NCBI RefSeq assembly: GCF_900094705.1
Contig: NZ_FMAR01000002.1
Location: 425,111 to 489,110, forward strand
Reading direction: 5' to 3'
DNA from: Chitinophaga costaii
Lineage (GTDB): Bacteria; Bacteroidota; Bacteroidia; Chitinophagales; Chitinophagaceae
DNA: 64,000 nt
In this document: positions 34,375 through 42,770 of the stretch, in pieces
Layout of the letters: each line of letters begins with the position of its first letter
Numbering within the stretch: position 1 is the first letter of the stretch
Notes under the pieces: model-generated
What the model was told of the DNA's origin: nothing
Seen by the model: the letters and a program-made list of their open reading frames with translations, nothing else
Databases searched by the model: none
Program-made: the position numbers and the translations under genes

Positions 34375-35037
34375 ATGAAATTCGAAAAAATAAAGAACAA
34401 AGGACAGGCGCGCTTATTTGAAAGCCGGTATCTAGAGGTGCTTACCAAAACACATCCGCTGGTTATTTGGGGGCTATATATACCCATCATTGCTTACATG
34501 CTGTACTATAGTCACAATACTTTAGGATTTGAAGCCAGTACGGTGGCCCTTATCTTTTTTGGTGCCATGTTATGCTGGACTTTGTTTGAATATATCATGC
34601 ATCGGTTTGCCTTTCATTATGTGGCAGAAAGCCCGCGTATGCAGCGTTTTATTTACGTAATGCACGGCAATCATCATGAGTATCCGCGCGACAAGCAACG
34701 GCTGTTTATGCCGCCTGTACCCAGCCTTATTTTAGCTTCCGTAATTTTTTCTGCACAATATCTTTTTCTGCGTAATTATGCTTTTATGTTTTTCCCGGGT
34801 TTTATTCTCGGTTACCTGATTTACGGTAGCATGCACTATGCTATTCATGCATGGAACCCTCCATTTAAGTTCATGAAACCAGTATGGCGCAATCACCACC
34901 TACACCATTATAAAAGCGAGGATAAAGGATTTGGGGTAAGCTCTTCCGTATGGGATTATGTCTTTGGTACTTCCTTCGACCTGGGGAAAGAAAAAGAAGA
35001 TAAAGAGAAGGTGCGTGAATTAATGTTCGATAAGTAA
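34375..35037 (+). CDS. Fatty acid hydroxylase / sterol desaturase superfamily protein
   Basis: A 220-residue membrane di-iron enzyme with four hydrophobic segments. The eight-histidine motif set is visible: EYIMHRFAFHY, MHGNHHEYP, MHYAIHAW and NHHLHHYKS. Similar enzymes 2-hydroxylate fatty acids of sphingolipids, which this phylum makes; that link is inference. The ATG at 34375 follows a suitable promoter box; the frame continues upstream only through non-ATG codons. Monocistronic with a strong terminator. Confidence 0.9.
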   Translation: MKFEKIKNKGQARLFESRYLEVLTKTHPLVIWGLYIPIIAYMLYYSHNTLGFEASTVALIFFGAMLCWTLFEYIMHRFAFHYVAESPRMQRFIYVMHGNHHEYPRDKQRLFMPPVPSLILASVIFSAQYLFLRNYAFMFFPGFILGYLIYGSMHYAIHAWNPPFKFMKPVWRNHHLHHYKSEDKGFGVSSSVWDYVFGTSFDLGKEKEDKEKVRELMFDK

Positions 35038-35057
35038 GCTGCTACAATATTTTATGC

Positions 35058-35093
35058 AAAAAAGCGATGATCATTTGGTCTTCGCTTTTTTTT
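35058..35093 (+). terminator. Terminator of the hydroxylase gene
   Basis: AAAAAAGCGA and TCGCTTTTTT form the outer stem, with an inner GATC/GGTC stem, then more T. It can also serve the convergent gene ending at 35133. Confidence 0.75.
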
Positions 35094-35132
35094 ATGACTT
35101 GTACCTGTTATGTAATTTACCCGCATTTTTGT

Positions 35133-35477
35133 TTACCACCGTTCTTCATCGTCTGCGCTGGCGGGCGGCTGGGCAAAGCGCTCACGGGTAATGATCTTTT
35201 GTACCTGGCGCTGAATGATAAGCTGGGCTATCTGCGTATACACATTTAGGTTATTGCTCCCATCTGATAGAATATCTCGCACTGCCTGCTCCGGCACATC
35301 TATACGATATAGTAAGAATATAAACTGGTGAAAATCTTCGCTGATCAATGTTTCCAGTTTACGGGCCAACAAGGCCTCCAGGTTTTCCCAGGAAAGCTCC
35401 AGTGGCGGAGGCAGTTCAAAGCTTTGCTTCAACCAGGTGGCCGTAGCACCAAGGTATACGGGCGATAAAGCACTCAT
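35133..35477 (-). CDS. Hypothetical protein
   Basis: A 114-residue mostly helical, acidic protein without signal peptide or membrane helix. The opening MSALSPVYLGATATWLK and the segment DFHQFIFLLYRIDVPE look like a conserved small Bacteroidota family, but I cannot name it. Its upstream region contains ten perfect copies of a 7-base repeat beginning 53 bases before the ATG, which could change its expression. Confidence 0.65.
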   Translation of the reverse strand: MSALSPVYLGATATWLKQSFELPPPLELSWENLEALLARKLETLISEDFHQFIFLLYRIDVPEQAVRDILSDGSNNLNVYTQIAQLIIQRQVQKIITRERFAQPPASADDEERW

Positions 35478-35530
35478 TGTTTTTGGGAGTTGGTTGATAG
35501 GGAATAAGCAGAATGCGTACCAGAAAAATT

Positions 35531-35600
35531 AATTATGAATTATGAATTATGAATTATGAATTATGAATTATGAATTATGAATTATGAATTATGAATTATG
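35531..35600. repeat. Heptanucleotide tandem repeat, ten copies of AATTATG
   Basis: Ten perfect head-to-tail copies of AATTATG fill exactly 70 bases. The tract lies upstream of the hypothetical gene at 35133-35477 and behind the stop of the DUF6263 gene (minus strand). Short perfect tandem repeats of this kind change copy number by slippage. Confidence 0.95.
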
Positions 35601-35635
35601 ATGTTTTTTAGATAATGGTGTGGGGAGGGGCTGCG

Positions 35636-36580
35636 CTACTTCATTTGTTTTATTTTGTAGGAGGCGTTGGTGATGATTTTTACGGGCACCTGGAGATCTT
35701 TTTTCAGGCCTTTTGATTTGTTGGCTCTGTAGGTGTAGTTGCCATTTAGTTCTGTATTTTGGACGGCTATGGCGGGCAGGCCGCTGCTAAGGGTGATCAG
35801 ATAGTCGCTTTGCAGGTTTCCGGTGATGGCTGCGGAGGCGGTGTAGCCGTCTTCCAGTTGTATATCTTCTAGTTTGTCGGTGTTAATTTTGCCAGTGCCG
35901 CCTATTTTGGCGGTTTCATTATCCCAGGTTTGAAGGTTCCAGTAGAAATTAAGGTCGCCTTTCAGGGTAGAACGCAGGGGCAGGCTTTCGGTCCATTGGG
36001 TGCCGGTTTTAATGCCGTGGGCAGGGTAGATCACCAATAGTTGTTCCAGCCAGGCCTGGAAAGCTTTGGCACCAAATTGCTCTTTTATCAGGCGGGTATA
36101 GGCGTCTTTTTCTTCGGCCTTCAGGCTGCCGAAGGCAGCGGTGGTAGCGCTATCTACCATTTCATCCAAACCAGTGATGGACTTTACGAGGCCAAAGCTT
36201 TGCAGCTCTACAGAGAAAGGATGGTTGAGGAGATTTTTTATAGCCGCCTGGAAGGGTTCTTTTTCGTTGTCTATTTTAGCGTCTACCGTGATATTCTGGT
36301 TGCGGGCATTGAAGGTAAACTTCAGCTCCGTGTAATGCATGGTGAGGGTGGCCTTGCCAGGGATAGCTTCTGTAATATCTATCTGCAGTACATCCTGAAA
36401 GTCGCGGGTAGAGCGTTGCAGGATGTCCTGCACGGTAAGGTAGCTCTCGGTACGGCTTTTTTGCGTTAATTGGTACTGCTGTCCTGCCTTAAAGTTATAA
36501 CTCAGGTCCAAAAAATCCTGCGCATGCAGTAGTGGAGTAATTGTAAGCAGGCAAAGGCACCAGGCAAAAAAGCGTTTCAT
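35636..36580 (-). CDS. DUF6263 family exported protein
   Basis: A 314-residue protein with a signal peptide (cleavage after LLHAQ, residue 21) and a beta-rich body of the DUF6263 type. The opening LSYNFKAGQQYQLTQKS and the ending YKIKQM are characteristic. Probably periplasmic or outer-membrane associated; function unknown. The TIGR02757 gene lies 14 bases upstream on the same strand, so they are likely cotranscribed. Confidence 0.85.
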   Translation of the reverse strand: MKRFFAWCLCLLTITPLLHAQDFLDLSYNFKAGQQYQLTQKSRTESYLTVQDILQRSTRDFQDVLQIDITEAIPGKATLTMHYTELKFTFNARNQNITVDAKIDNEKEPFQAAIKNLLNHPFSVELQSFGLVKSITGLDEMVDSATTAAFGSLKAEEKDAYTRLIKEQFGAKAFQAWLEQLLVIYPAHGIKTGTQWTESLPLRSTLKGDLNFYWNLQTWDNETAKIGGTGKINTDKLEDIQLEDGYTASAAITGNLQSDYLITLSSGLPAIAVQNTELNGNYTYRANKSKGLKKDLQVPVKIITNASYKIKQMK

Positions 36581-36594
36581 CGATCAAATTTTTG

Positions 36595-37368
36595 TCAAAC
36601 ATACTTCTCAATTACGCCCAATCCAAATAATGCGAAGTCATACTTGGCCGGATCTTCCGGGCAAAACTCGCGTAGCGCCTCCGTGAGTGCCAATGCAGTT
36701 TTCCAGTTGGCCTTGGCCTCGGGAATCAGCCCCAGGCGGGTGGCTACCCGCGAAACATGCACATCTAAAGGGCATACTAATTGGGCGGGCGAAATGTGAT
36801 CCCATAATCCAAAATCCACGCCACAATCGTCTTTACGCACCATCCAGCGTAGGTACATATTCAAGCGTTTGCAGGCGCTATTTTTGGCTGGGGTGGAAAT
36901 ATGTTTGAGAGTTCTTTTCGGGTGTTCCAGCGAAAAGAAAAGATGATGAAAGCCCAGCAGCCCGTTTTCTACAGTTTCGTCGGAGGGATTTACGCCGCCA
37001 CTGAAGGCAAATTCCAGGGAAGTTACGTTCTGGTACCAGTGCTGTAAAAATTCTATGAAGTACAGCAGATCCAGCCCGTTAAATGTGCGGTGGCTGAACG
37101 ACATCAGGGCCATACGGTCGCGGGGCTGGTGGTTGGTGATGAAATCATGGGGTGCATTATCCATCATGCGCAAAAGCGCTGTGCATTTGTTGATGATGGT
37201 AGTACGGTTTCCCCAGGCAAGTACGGCGGCAAAAAAGCCTGCTATCTCGATATCCTGTAAGCTGCTGAACCGGTGTGGAATAGCGATAGGATCCTGCGAG
37301 ATAAAATCCGGCTGGTTGTAGTAGGCGGCTTTTGCGTCGAGGTATTCTTTTAAATCATGGACCTTCAT
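36595..37368 (-). CDS. TIGR02757 (DUF2400) family protein
   Basis: A 257-residue cytoplasmic protein of the TIGR02757 family, function unknown. The family markers DPIAIPHRFSSLQDIEIAGF and FAAVLAWGNRTTII are present, with CPLDVHVSRVATRLGL near the C-terminus, which resembles the helix-hairpin-helix lyase region of DNA glycosylases, a possible hint of function. Frame open to 37401; the ATG at 37368 (MKVHDLKEYL) matches the usual N-terminus. Confidence 0.87.
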   Translation of the reverse strand: MKVHDLKEYLDAKAAYYNQPDFISQDPIAIPHRFSSLQDIEIAGFFAAVLAWGNRTTIINKCTALLRMMDNAPHDFITNHQPRDRMALMSFSHRTFNGLDLLYFIEFLQHWYQNVTSLEFAFSGGVNPSDETVENGLLGFHHLFFSLEHPKRTLKHISTPAKNSACKRLNMYLRWMVRKDDCGVDFGLWDHISPAQLVCPLDVHVSRVATRLGLIPEAKANWKTALALTEALREFCPEDPAKYDFALFGLGVIEKYV

Positions 37369-37537
37369 GCGTTCTTTTTTCATCGGATAGTCCGCTAACA
37401 TGCTATTCCGAAGCTGTGGAATACACAGTCCGGCATAGTCTGGTAGAGGATAAGGTTCAAAAATAATAGGGCTGGCCAGGCTTCGGGAATGGTACGATCC
37501 GCTGGTTTATAACGGGTACGTTCCTGTGCCGTGGTAT

Positions 37538-38677
37538 TTAGCCAATAGCTTTGTTCAGGTCTTCTATCAGGTCACTGGCATCTTCTATGCCTACACTCAG
37601 CCGGATCAGGGAATCTACCAACCCGTTCTGCACTCTTTCCTCACGGGGAATAGCGGCGTGTGTCATACTAGCCGGATGGCCAATGAGCGACTCTACGCCA
37701 CCCAGCGATTCCGCCAGGGAAAAAAGATGGGTGCTGCTCAGTACCTGTTGGGCCGCTTCCAGGCGGTCGTCTTTCAGCGTGAAAGAGATCATGCCGCCAA
37801 AGCCACGCATTTGTCTTTTGGCAATATCGTGGTTAGGGTGGTCTTCAAAGCCGCACCAATACACTTTATCCACTTTAGCATGATGGCGCAGGTATTGGGC
37901 TACCGCCATTCCGTTCTCGCAGTGGCGCTGCATGCGCACATGCAGGGTTTTTAAGCCGCGCAGTACCAGGAAACAGTCTTGCGGGCCAGGCACCGCACCG
38001 CAGCTATTCTGAATAAAGTACAGTTGCCGGGCCAGGTCTTCGTCTTTTACGATCACCGCCCCGTGTACCACATCGCTATGGCCACCAATGTACTTGGTGG
38101 CAGAATGTACCACAATATGAGCGCCCAGGTCCAGCGGATTTTGCAGGTAGGGAGAGGCGAAAGTATTGTCTACTGCCAGCAGCAATTGGTGTTCGTTTGC
38201 AATTTGCGCACAGGCGCTGATGTCAATAATGTTAAGCAGCGGGTTGGTAGGCGTTTCTATCCAGATCATTTTGGTGTGGGCATTCACATAATTCCGCAGG
38301 TTTTGCGCGTCTTTCATGCTCACGAAATGAAATTTAATGCCGTAGCGCTGAAATATCTTGGTGAAAATACGGTAAGTACCTCCATATAGGTCGTTCGATG
38401 CAATTACTTCATCCCCGGGTTGCAGCAGTTTCAATACCCCGTCTGTGGCGGCCAGTCCGCTGCCAAAGCAAATACCAAACTTTCCGTTCTCGATGGCGGC
38501 CAATGCTTGCTGAAGAGCGTCGCGGGTAGGGTTTTGCGTTCGGGCATATTCATAGCCATGGTGAACACCCGGCGCGCTTTGCACATAGGTGGACGTTTGA
38601 AAGATCGGAGTCATGATGGCGCCGGTAGACGGATCGGGAGACACGCCGGCGTGAATCAGTTTAGTGCCAAGCTTCAT
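37538..38677 (-). CDS. Cystathionine gamma-synthase/lyase family PLP enzyme
   Basis: A 379-residue PLP-dependent enzyme of the Cys/Met metabolism family. Visible are the substrate-binding YEYARTQNPTRDALQ, the glycine-rich FGSGLAAT loop, the Asp of the cofactor ring in AVDNTFASPYLQ and the PLP lysine 195 in HSATKYIGGHSD. Gamma-synthase (metB), gamma-lyase and related activities cannot be separated by eye. No methionine genes are adjacent and no SAM riboswitch is seen upstream. Confidence 0.92.
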   Translation of the reverse strand: MKLGTKLIHAGVSPDPSTGAIMTPIFQTSTYVQSAPGVHHGYEYARTQNPTRDALQQALAAIENGKFGICFGSGLAATDGVLKLLQPGDEVIASNDLYGGTYRIFTKIFQRYGIKFHFVSMKDAQNLRNYVNAHTKMIWIETPTNPLLNIIDISACAQIANEHQLLLAVDNTFASPYLQNPLDLGAHIVVHSATKYIGGHSDVVHGAVIVKDEDLARQLYFIQNSCGAVPGPQDCFLVLRGLKTLHVRMQRHCENGMAVAQYLRHHAKVDKVYWCGFEDHPNHDIAKRQMRGFGGMISFTLKDDRLEAAQQVLSSTHLFSLAESLGGVESLIGHPASMTHAAIPREERVQNGLVDSLIRLSVGIEDASDLIEDLNKAIG

Positions 38678-39003
38678 ATCAAATTACGGGTTTAGGCGAA
38701 CGGTCCACATAAAGATAACACCAAATAGACATATTCCACTTTTTTTATGCATTAAGTTTTTTTATAATGGAACATTTATGCTGGGCCCAGCCCCGGCAGG
38801 GCCAGTTGCCAGGGGGGGCAGGTAGGCTATGAGCCCCCGGAGCGGGAGTAGCATGTGCGCCAATGAATTAGCGTGTAGGCAGGCCCGTTACAATGAAACT
38901 GGGGTATTTGTTAAGCGTTTGTTATGGCGGGGTAAAACCATGCATTTACGAACCATAATATTGTTTTGGCCAAATAAGACGGGTGGCAGCGAAATGCCAG
39001 GGG
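38678..39003. other. Intergenic region before small RNA copy 6
   Basis: No gene is supported. It contains a G/C-rich patch with a 12-bp palindrome GCTGGGCCCAGC (38778-38789) and, further on, TTTACGAAC at 38945-38953 and an inverted repeat TGGCA N6 TGCCA (38984-38999) upstream of the -7 box of copy 6. Confidence 0.4.
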
Positions 39004-39011
39004 TATATTTG
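39004..39011 (+). promoter_or_regulatory. -7 box of small RNA element copy 6
   Basis: TATATTTG, identical to copies 1 and 2, six bases before the shared block. The -33 region is not clear; an inverted repeat sits four bases upstream. Confidence 0.55.
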
Positions 39012-39016
39012 CCATA

Positions 39017-39071
39017 GGTTTTTCATAGGATATGGTTAAAATATTGAAGGCGGTGTTCTCACCGCCTTTTT
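39017..39071 (+). ncRNA. Multi-copy small RNA element, copy 6 (solitary)
   Basis: The 25-nt block (39017-39041) is identical to copies 1, 2 and 3, followed by stem GGCGGTG-TTCT-CACCGCC (39049-39066) and five T. It lies about 10 kb from the cluster, between metB-like and DUF2911 genes that are both on the other strand, so it is not a leader of either. Confidence 0.7.
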
Positions 39072-39111
39072 CTTTTTCCCTCCAACCCATGCATTGGGGT
39101 GTTTTGGCGGC

Positions 39112-39161
39112 AAAAAAATCCAAAGACCATCGTGGGCATATACCCGCATTGGACCTTTGGA
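39112..39161 (-). terminator. Terminator of the DUF2911 gene
   Basis: On the minus strand TCCAAAG pairs with CTTTGGA around an inner GCGGG/CCC stem, followed by seven T. Confidence 0.7.
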
Positions 39162-39213
39162 CTTGATAAATGGTCGTTTTATGAATAGCGGCAATGGCCG
39201 CTAAGCAGGGATA

Positions 39214-39810
39214 TTACTTCCCGGTGGTGAATTTAATGGGCAGGCTGGCCTCCGTTTTATCCCACAGCATGCGCAGGTTGGCTCCGTCTGTCGCTTTTTC
39301 AAATACAATTGTGAAGTTTTCTACTGCGCTATCCAGAACTTGTACCGGCACTTCCGTTCGCAATACATCTTTCTGCTGGTCATATTTATAAGCGCCATAT
39401 ACATCGTTGTCTTTGTTCAGGATGATCGTCCAGGTCTTTTCAGTGGGAATGGCGTACAGTGTATAGCGTCCTTTAGCAACGGCTTTGCTGCCAATGCTTA
39501 CCGGCTGAAAAAACGTTATTTCAGTAGCCTCGTTGGCACCCAACCTCCATACCTTGTTATATGGTACCAGCTTGCCAAAGATCTCGCGGTCTTTTTTCTG
39601 TGGGCGGCTGTATACTACGCGGGCCACCAGTGGGCCACCGGGTTCGCCCTTCACGCGAACGGCGTAGGGGTACATTACCGGGAAATAAGCCATGTCCATG
39701 GGACTAGCATCCAGCGGCGGTAAAGAGGAAGGCGTTTGTGCATTTGCATGGTTCATGCCGGGTAAGCTCAGGAGGCCCGCTATGGCGAGCAGCAACAGAC
39801 ACTTTTTCAT
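39214..39810 (-). CDS. DUF2911 family exported protein
   Basis: A 198-residue protein with a signal peptide (cleavage near ANAQ-T, residue 25) and one DUF2911 beta-domain. The family phrases ARVVYSRPQKKDREIFG, VWRLGANEATEI and RYTLYAIPTEKTWTII are seen. Function unknown; periplasmic or secreted. The frame is open to 39882, but the ATG at 39810 gives a proper signal peptide. Confidence 0.9.
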   Translation of the reverse strand: MKKCLLLLAIAGLLSLPGMNHANAQTPSSLPPLDASPMDMAYFPVMYPYAVRVKGEPGGPLVARVVYSRPQKKDREIFGKLVPYNKVWRLGANEATEITFFQPVSIGSKAVAKGRYTLYAIPTEKTWTIILNKDNDVYGAYKYDQQKDVLRTEVPVQVLDSAVENFTIVFEKATDGANLRMLWDKTEASLPIKFTTGK

Positions 39811-39899
39811 AAATAAATTACAGTTTTCTTTACAGGTGGTGGAATATAATCCGATGTACAAACCTACAGGTTTTGTATACAAGGTATGCCCCCAAAATG

Positions 39900-40484
39900 T
39901 CAGGCGGCAATATAATCTTTTGCGAAGGTTAATAACTCAGGAAAGAAGTCGTTGTAACATTGTTGCAATGCCGCATAGTTTGTTTCAAAAACAGACAGGG
40001 GTACGCTGGCGGTAAAATCAATATACTTGGCCCTCCTTACCATCCCTCTGAAAGACTGGGCAATGCCCTCCTTCGATTTATATCCATACAACCAGTTCTC
40101 TGAGGACATGTATTGGATCATGCGGGTAAAATCCGGCGGCAGGGCAAAGTCTTGTATATGCAGTGTATGGTATACCTGCTGTGCAAAAGACTGTAGGGAG
40201 GCGTCCGTAAAATGGAGGGGGTCATTGGCCAGGAAATGGTCGTAAATAATGTCTACGAACACGGCTCCGTACAGGCGTGTTTGTGGCCGGAAAATGTCTT
40301 TGGCGGTCATCGTGGAAGGGTGGGTATCGGTAAAAGTATCGATGGCGCGGTGCAGGGCAATTCCCCGCTGTACAGAGGCAGGATATAGCGCCATTTGCCG
40401 GCCTTTAACGAAATCGCCCATCATATTACCGGTTAGCAGCGCCGGCTGGTGAAACGAAAGATATGCGTGGGCAAGAAAATTCAT
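39900..40484 (-). CDS. Acyl carrier protein phosphodiesterase-like protein
   Basis: A 194-residue all-helical protein of the AcpH family, HD-type hydrolases that remove the phosphopantetheine arm of acyl carrier protein. The start MNFLAHAYLSF, GNMMGDFVKG and the metal residues in ALHRAIDTFTDTHP and VDIIYDHFLA are conserved. Monocistronic. The biological role outside E. coli is not well fixed. Confidence 0.88.
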   Translation of the reverse strand: MNFLAHAYLSFHQPALLTGNMMGDFVKGRQMALYPASVQRGIALHRAIDTFTDTHPSTMTAKDIFRPQTRLYGAVFVDIIYDHFLANDPLHFTDASLQSFAQQVYHTLHIQDFALPPDFTRMIQYMSSENWLYGYKSKEGIAQSFRGMVRRAKYIDFTASVPLSVFETNYAALQQCYNDFFPELLTFAKDYIAA

Positions 40485-40859
40485 GATTAGTGTTAAAAGG
40501 GTGAATGATACGGACCGTTTGCGAATGTATTAAAATCCGTGCAGCCAGTGGGTTGCTTTAGTGAACTTGCAAGTACGCTGCAAAAACTTTGCGCAAAATG
40601 ATTGTAACACCATATTTTGTTATTAAATTAGCAAAAGGCTCCCTCGCAGGTAAACCCGCTACCCGCTTAAAATTCCACTGTTCTTATCTTATCCAGCATC
40701 TACCATTCTTACCAGATTTCCAGTTTAACAATTTCTTAACCCCGGCCCGTGCAACCTTTTTCAATTGGCACCAACACTGCATTGGTGGCTGGGCTGCGGA
40801 GGTAACAATAAGCCGCCATGGGCCAGCATTCTTACATGGTCGCTTGTAAACTATTCTTG
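40485..40859. other. Intergenic region upstream of the PepSY-like gene
   Basis: About 375 bases without a supported gene between divergent genes. A short open stretch starting near 40589 has no homology that I recognise and no promoter, and I leave it out. Control elements are at the right end (see palindrome and promoter entries). Confidence 0.35.
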
Positions 40860-40876
40860 CTATACCATTGGTATAG
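40860..40876. promoter_or_regulatory. Operator-like palindrome
   Basis: CTATACCA-T-TGGTATAG, 8-bp arms around one base, seven bases upstream of the -33 element of the next promoter. The symmetry continues for three more bases each side with one mismatch. Confidence 0.5.
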
Positions 40877-40882
40877 TAAGCC

Positions 40883-40913
40883 TTGCCGATTATCAACGAA
40901 GCATGTAGTTTTA
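40883..40913 (+). promoter_or_regulatory. Promoter of the PepSY-like secreted protein
   Basis: TTG (40883-40885), 20 bases, then TAGTTTTA, one mismatch from TAnnTTTG. Start codon 49 bases downstream. Confidence 0.55.
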
Positions 40914-40962
40914 CATCATTAATCAAACAACAAACACTTAACAATCATTAAATTTTTCCGCC

Positions 40963-41427
40963 ATGAAAAAAATGATCTTCTTGTTCTGTGTTGCTACAAC
41001 CCTTTGTATCAGCACATCATTTGCCTCCGTAATGGACGCCACCGTGAACAATAAAAAAGTAATGGAAACATTCCAAAAGGAATTTACCGAAGCTAAAAAT
41101 GTAGAATGGTTTAGTGATGAAAAGGCAAAAAGTTACACGGCCAATTTTACCATCCGTGAGTCTAAAGTAACTGCTCACTTCGATAACGATGGTAATTTGC
41201 TGAACACCAGCCGCTACCTTACAGAAAGCCAGCTTCCCCTGGCGGTAACCAACCGCCTGGCTAAGAAGTACAAAGGCCAGCATATCGAAAACATCGTGGA
41301 ATACCAGGCAAACGGTGAGTTCACCTACTATGTAACGGTAAAGAGCGATGACAAAACGTACACCATTGTAAAAGCTACACCAGAAGGATGGTTGAGCGTA
41401 TACAATAAATTTCAACAAGCCGAATAG
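40963..41427 (+). CDS. PepSY-like secreted protein
   Basis: A 154-residue secreted protein with a signal peptide (cleavage after TSFAS, about residue 22) and a small alpha/beta domain with the repeated pattern FQKEFTEAKNVEWF ... AHFDNDGNLLNTSRYL ... FTYYVTVKSDDKTYTIVKAT, typical of the PepSY-like / beta-lactamase-inhibitor-like family common in this phylum. Function unknown. It has its own promoter with an operator-like palindrome and a strong terminator. Confidence 0.8.
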   Translation: MKKMIFLFCVATTLCISTSFASVMDATVNNKKVMETFQKEFTEAKNVEWFSDEKAKSYTANFTIRESKVTAHFDNDGNLLNTSRYLTESQLPLAVTNRLAKKYKGQHIENIVEYQANGEFTYYVTVKSDDKTYTIVKATPEGWLSVYNKFQQAE

Positions 41428-41460
41428 TAGTACATCCGCTATTTTAGTAACTGTGTTAGG

Positions 41461-41492
41461 GCCCGCCTTCTTCTGCAAGGCGGGCTTTTTTT
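41461..41492 (+). terminator. Terminator of the PepSY-like gene
   Basis: GCCCGCCTT and AAGGCGGGC pair around CTTCTGC, followed by seven T. Confidence 0.9.
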
Positions 41493-41586
41493 GTGCATGG
41501 GTCAGCCAACCATTAACTTTTAGGGTAGGTAGGCCCACATTGCCTAAAATCGTAACTTCGCGCATTCGTAAAAAACAAAGAGCAAT

Positions 41587-42561
41587 ATGAGTAAAGGTCC
41601 CATTTCACAATTTATCCAGCACCATTACCGCCACTTCAATGCGGCTGCGCTGGTAGATGCGGCAAAAGGCTATGAAACACATTTACTGGAAGGTGGCAAA
41701 ATGATGGTAACCCTGGCCGGGGCTATGAGTACCGCCGAACTGGGTATTTCCTTTGCTGAAATGATCCGTCAGGGTAAGGTAGATATCATTTCCTGCACCG
41801 GCGCCAACCTGGAAGAAGATATTATGAACCTGGTGGCCCACACGCACTACAAACGGGTGCCCAACTACCGCGATCTCAGCCCTCAGGACGAATGGGCGCT
41901 GCTGGAAAAAGGCTTCAACCGCGTTACGGATACCTGCATTCCCGAAGAAGAAGCTTTTCGCCGCATTCAGCAACATATTTTCAAGATTTGGAAAGATGCG
42001 CAAGATAAGGGCGAACGTTATTTTCCCCACGAATACATGTACAAGCTGCTGCTAAGCGGTGTGATGAAAGAATATTACGAGATAGATCCAAAGCATAGCT
42101 GGATGCTGGCTGCCGCCGAAAAAAATATACCAATCGTGGTGCCAGGCTGGGAAGACAGCACCATGGGCAACATCTTTGCTTCTTACTGCATTAAAGGAGA
42201 GCTGAAAGCCAGCACCATGAAAAGTGGTATAGAGTACATGGTAACTTTGTCTGAATGGTACCGGGCTAATTCTGGTGGTAAGGGAGTAGGTTTCTTCCAA
42301 ATTGGCGGCGGCATAGCCGGCGATTTTCCCATTTGCGTGGTGCCAATGATGTACCAGGATCTGGAATGGCATGATGTGCCTTTCTGGGGCTATTTCTGCC
42401 AGATATCCGACTCCACGACCTCTTATGGTTCTTACTCCGGTGCTGTACCCAATGAGAAAATTACCTGGGGCAAGCTGGACATTCACACCCCCAAATTTAT
42501 TGTAGAGTCCGACGCTACCATTGTGGCACCACTGATGTTTGCTTATATCCTGGGCTGGTAA
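41587..42561 (+). CDS. Deoxyhypusine synthase-like enzyme
   Basis: A 324-residue NAD-dependent enzyme of the deoxyhypusine synthase family. The NAD-binding phrases TLAGAMSTAELG and SCTGANLEED are visible, and the active-site lysine that forms the aminobutyl imine is kept (Lys 296 in TWGKLD), as is the SDATIVAP end. Bacteria lack the eIF5A substrate, so it probably moves an aminobutyl group between polyamines, for example making homospermidine; that is inference. Monocistronic, with strong terminators on both sides. Confidence 0.88.
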   Translation: MSKGPISQFIQHHYRHFNAAALVDAAKGYETHLLEGGKMMVTLAGAMSTAELGISFAEMIRQGKVDIISCTGANLEEDIMNLVAHTHYKRVPNYRDLSPQDEWALLEKGFNRVTDTCIPEEEAFRRIQQHIFKIWKDAQDKGERYFPHEYMYKLLLSGVMKEYYEIDPKHSWMLAAAEKNIPIVVPGWEDSTMGNIFASYCIKGELKASTMKSGIEYMVTLSEWYRANSGGKGVGFFQIGGGIAGDFPICVVPMMYQDLEWHDVPFWGYFCQISDSTTSYGSYSGAVPNEKITWGKLDIHTPKFIVESDATIVAPLMFAYILGW

Positions 42562-42591
42562 GCCATGTAAGGATCTATGATTTAAGGAACG

Positions 42592-42620
42592 GACCGCTTC
42601 TCAGGAGGCGGTCTTTTTTT
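42592..42620 (+). terminator. Terminator of the deoxyhypusine synthase-like gene
   Basis: GACCGCTTC and GAGGCGGTC form a 9-bp stem (one G-U pair) with a TCAG loop, followed by seven T. Confidence 0.85.
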
Positions 42621-42671
42621 GACTTGTCAGGCTTGTTCTCCCTACCATAAGCCTACCAGAGCCTTGTTATT

Positions 42672-42744
42672 GCCTGGGATAAAGCGTACTAAAATGTACC
42701 ATTAGCCAACTCGGGGCTCCGGTAAACGCCTGGGATAAAGCGTA
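42672..42744. repeat. 17-base direct repeat pair
   Basis: GCCTGGGATAAAGCGTA occurs at 42672-42688 and again at 42728-42744, 56 bases apart, in the gap between the deoxyhypusine synthase-like gene and hemW. Origin unknown. Confidence 0.8.
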
Positions 42745-42770
42745 ACATATAGAGGCGCAAAGAGGGGGTA

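Noticed and set aside
35531..35600. Possible CRISPR array
   Set aside because: The repeats are 7 bases long with no spacers; it is a simple tandem repeat. No cas genes or CRISPR-like arrays were seen anywhere in the window.
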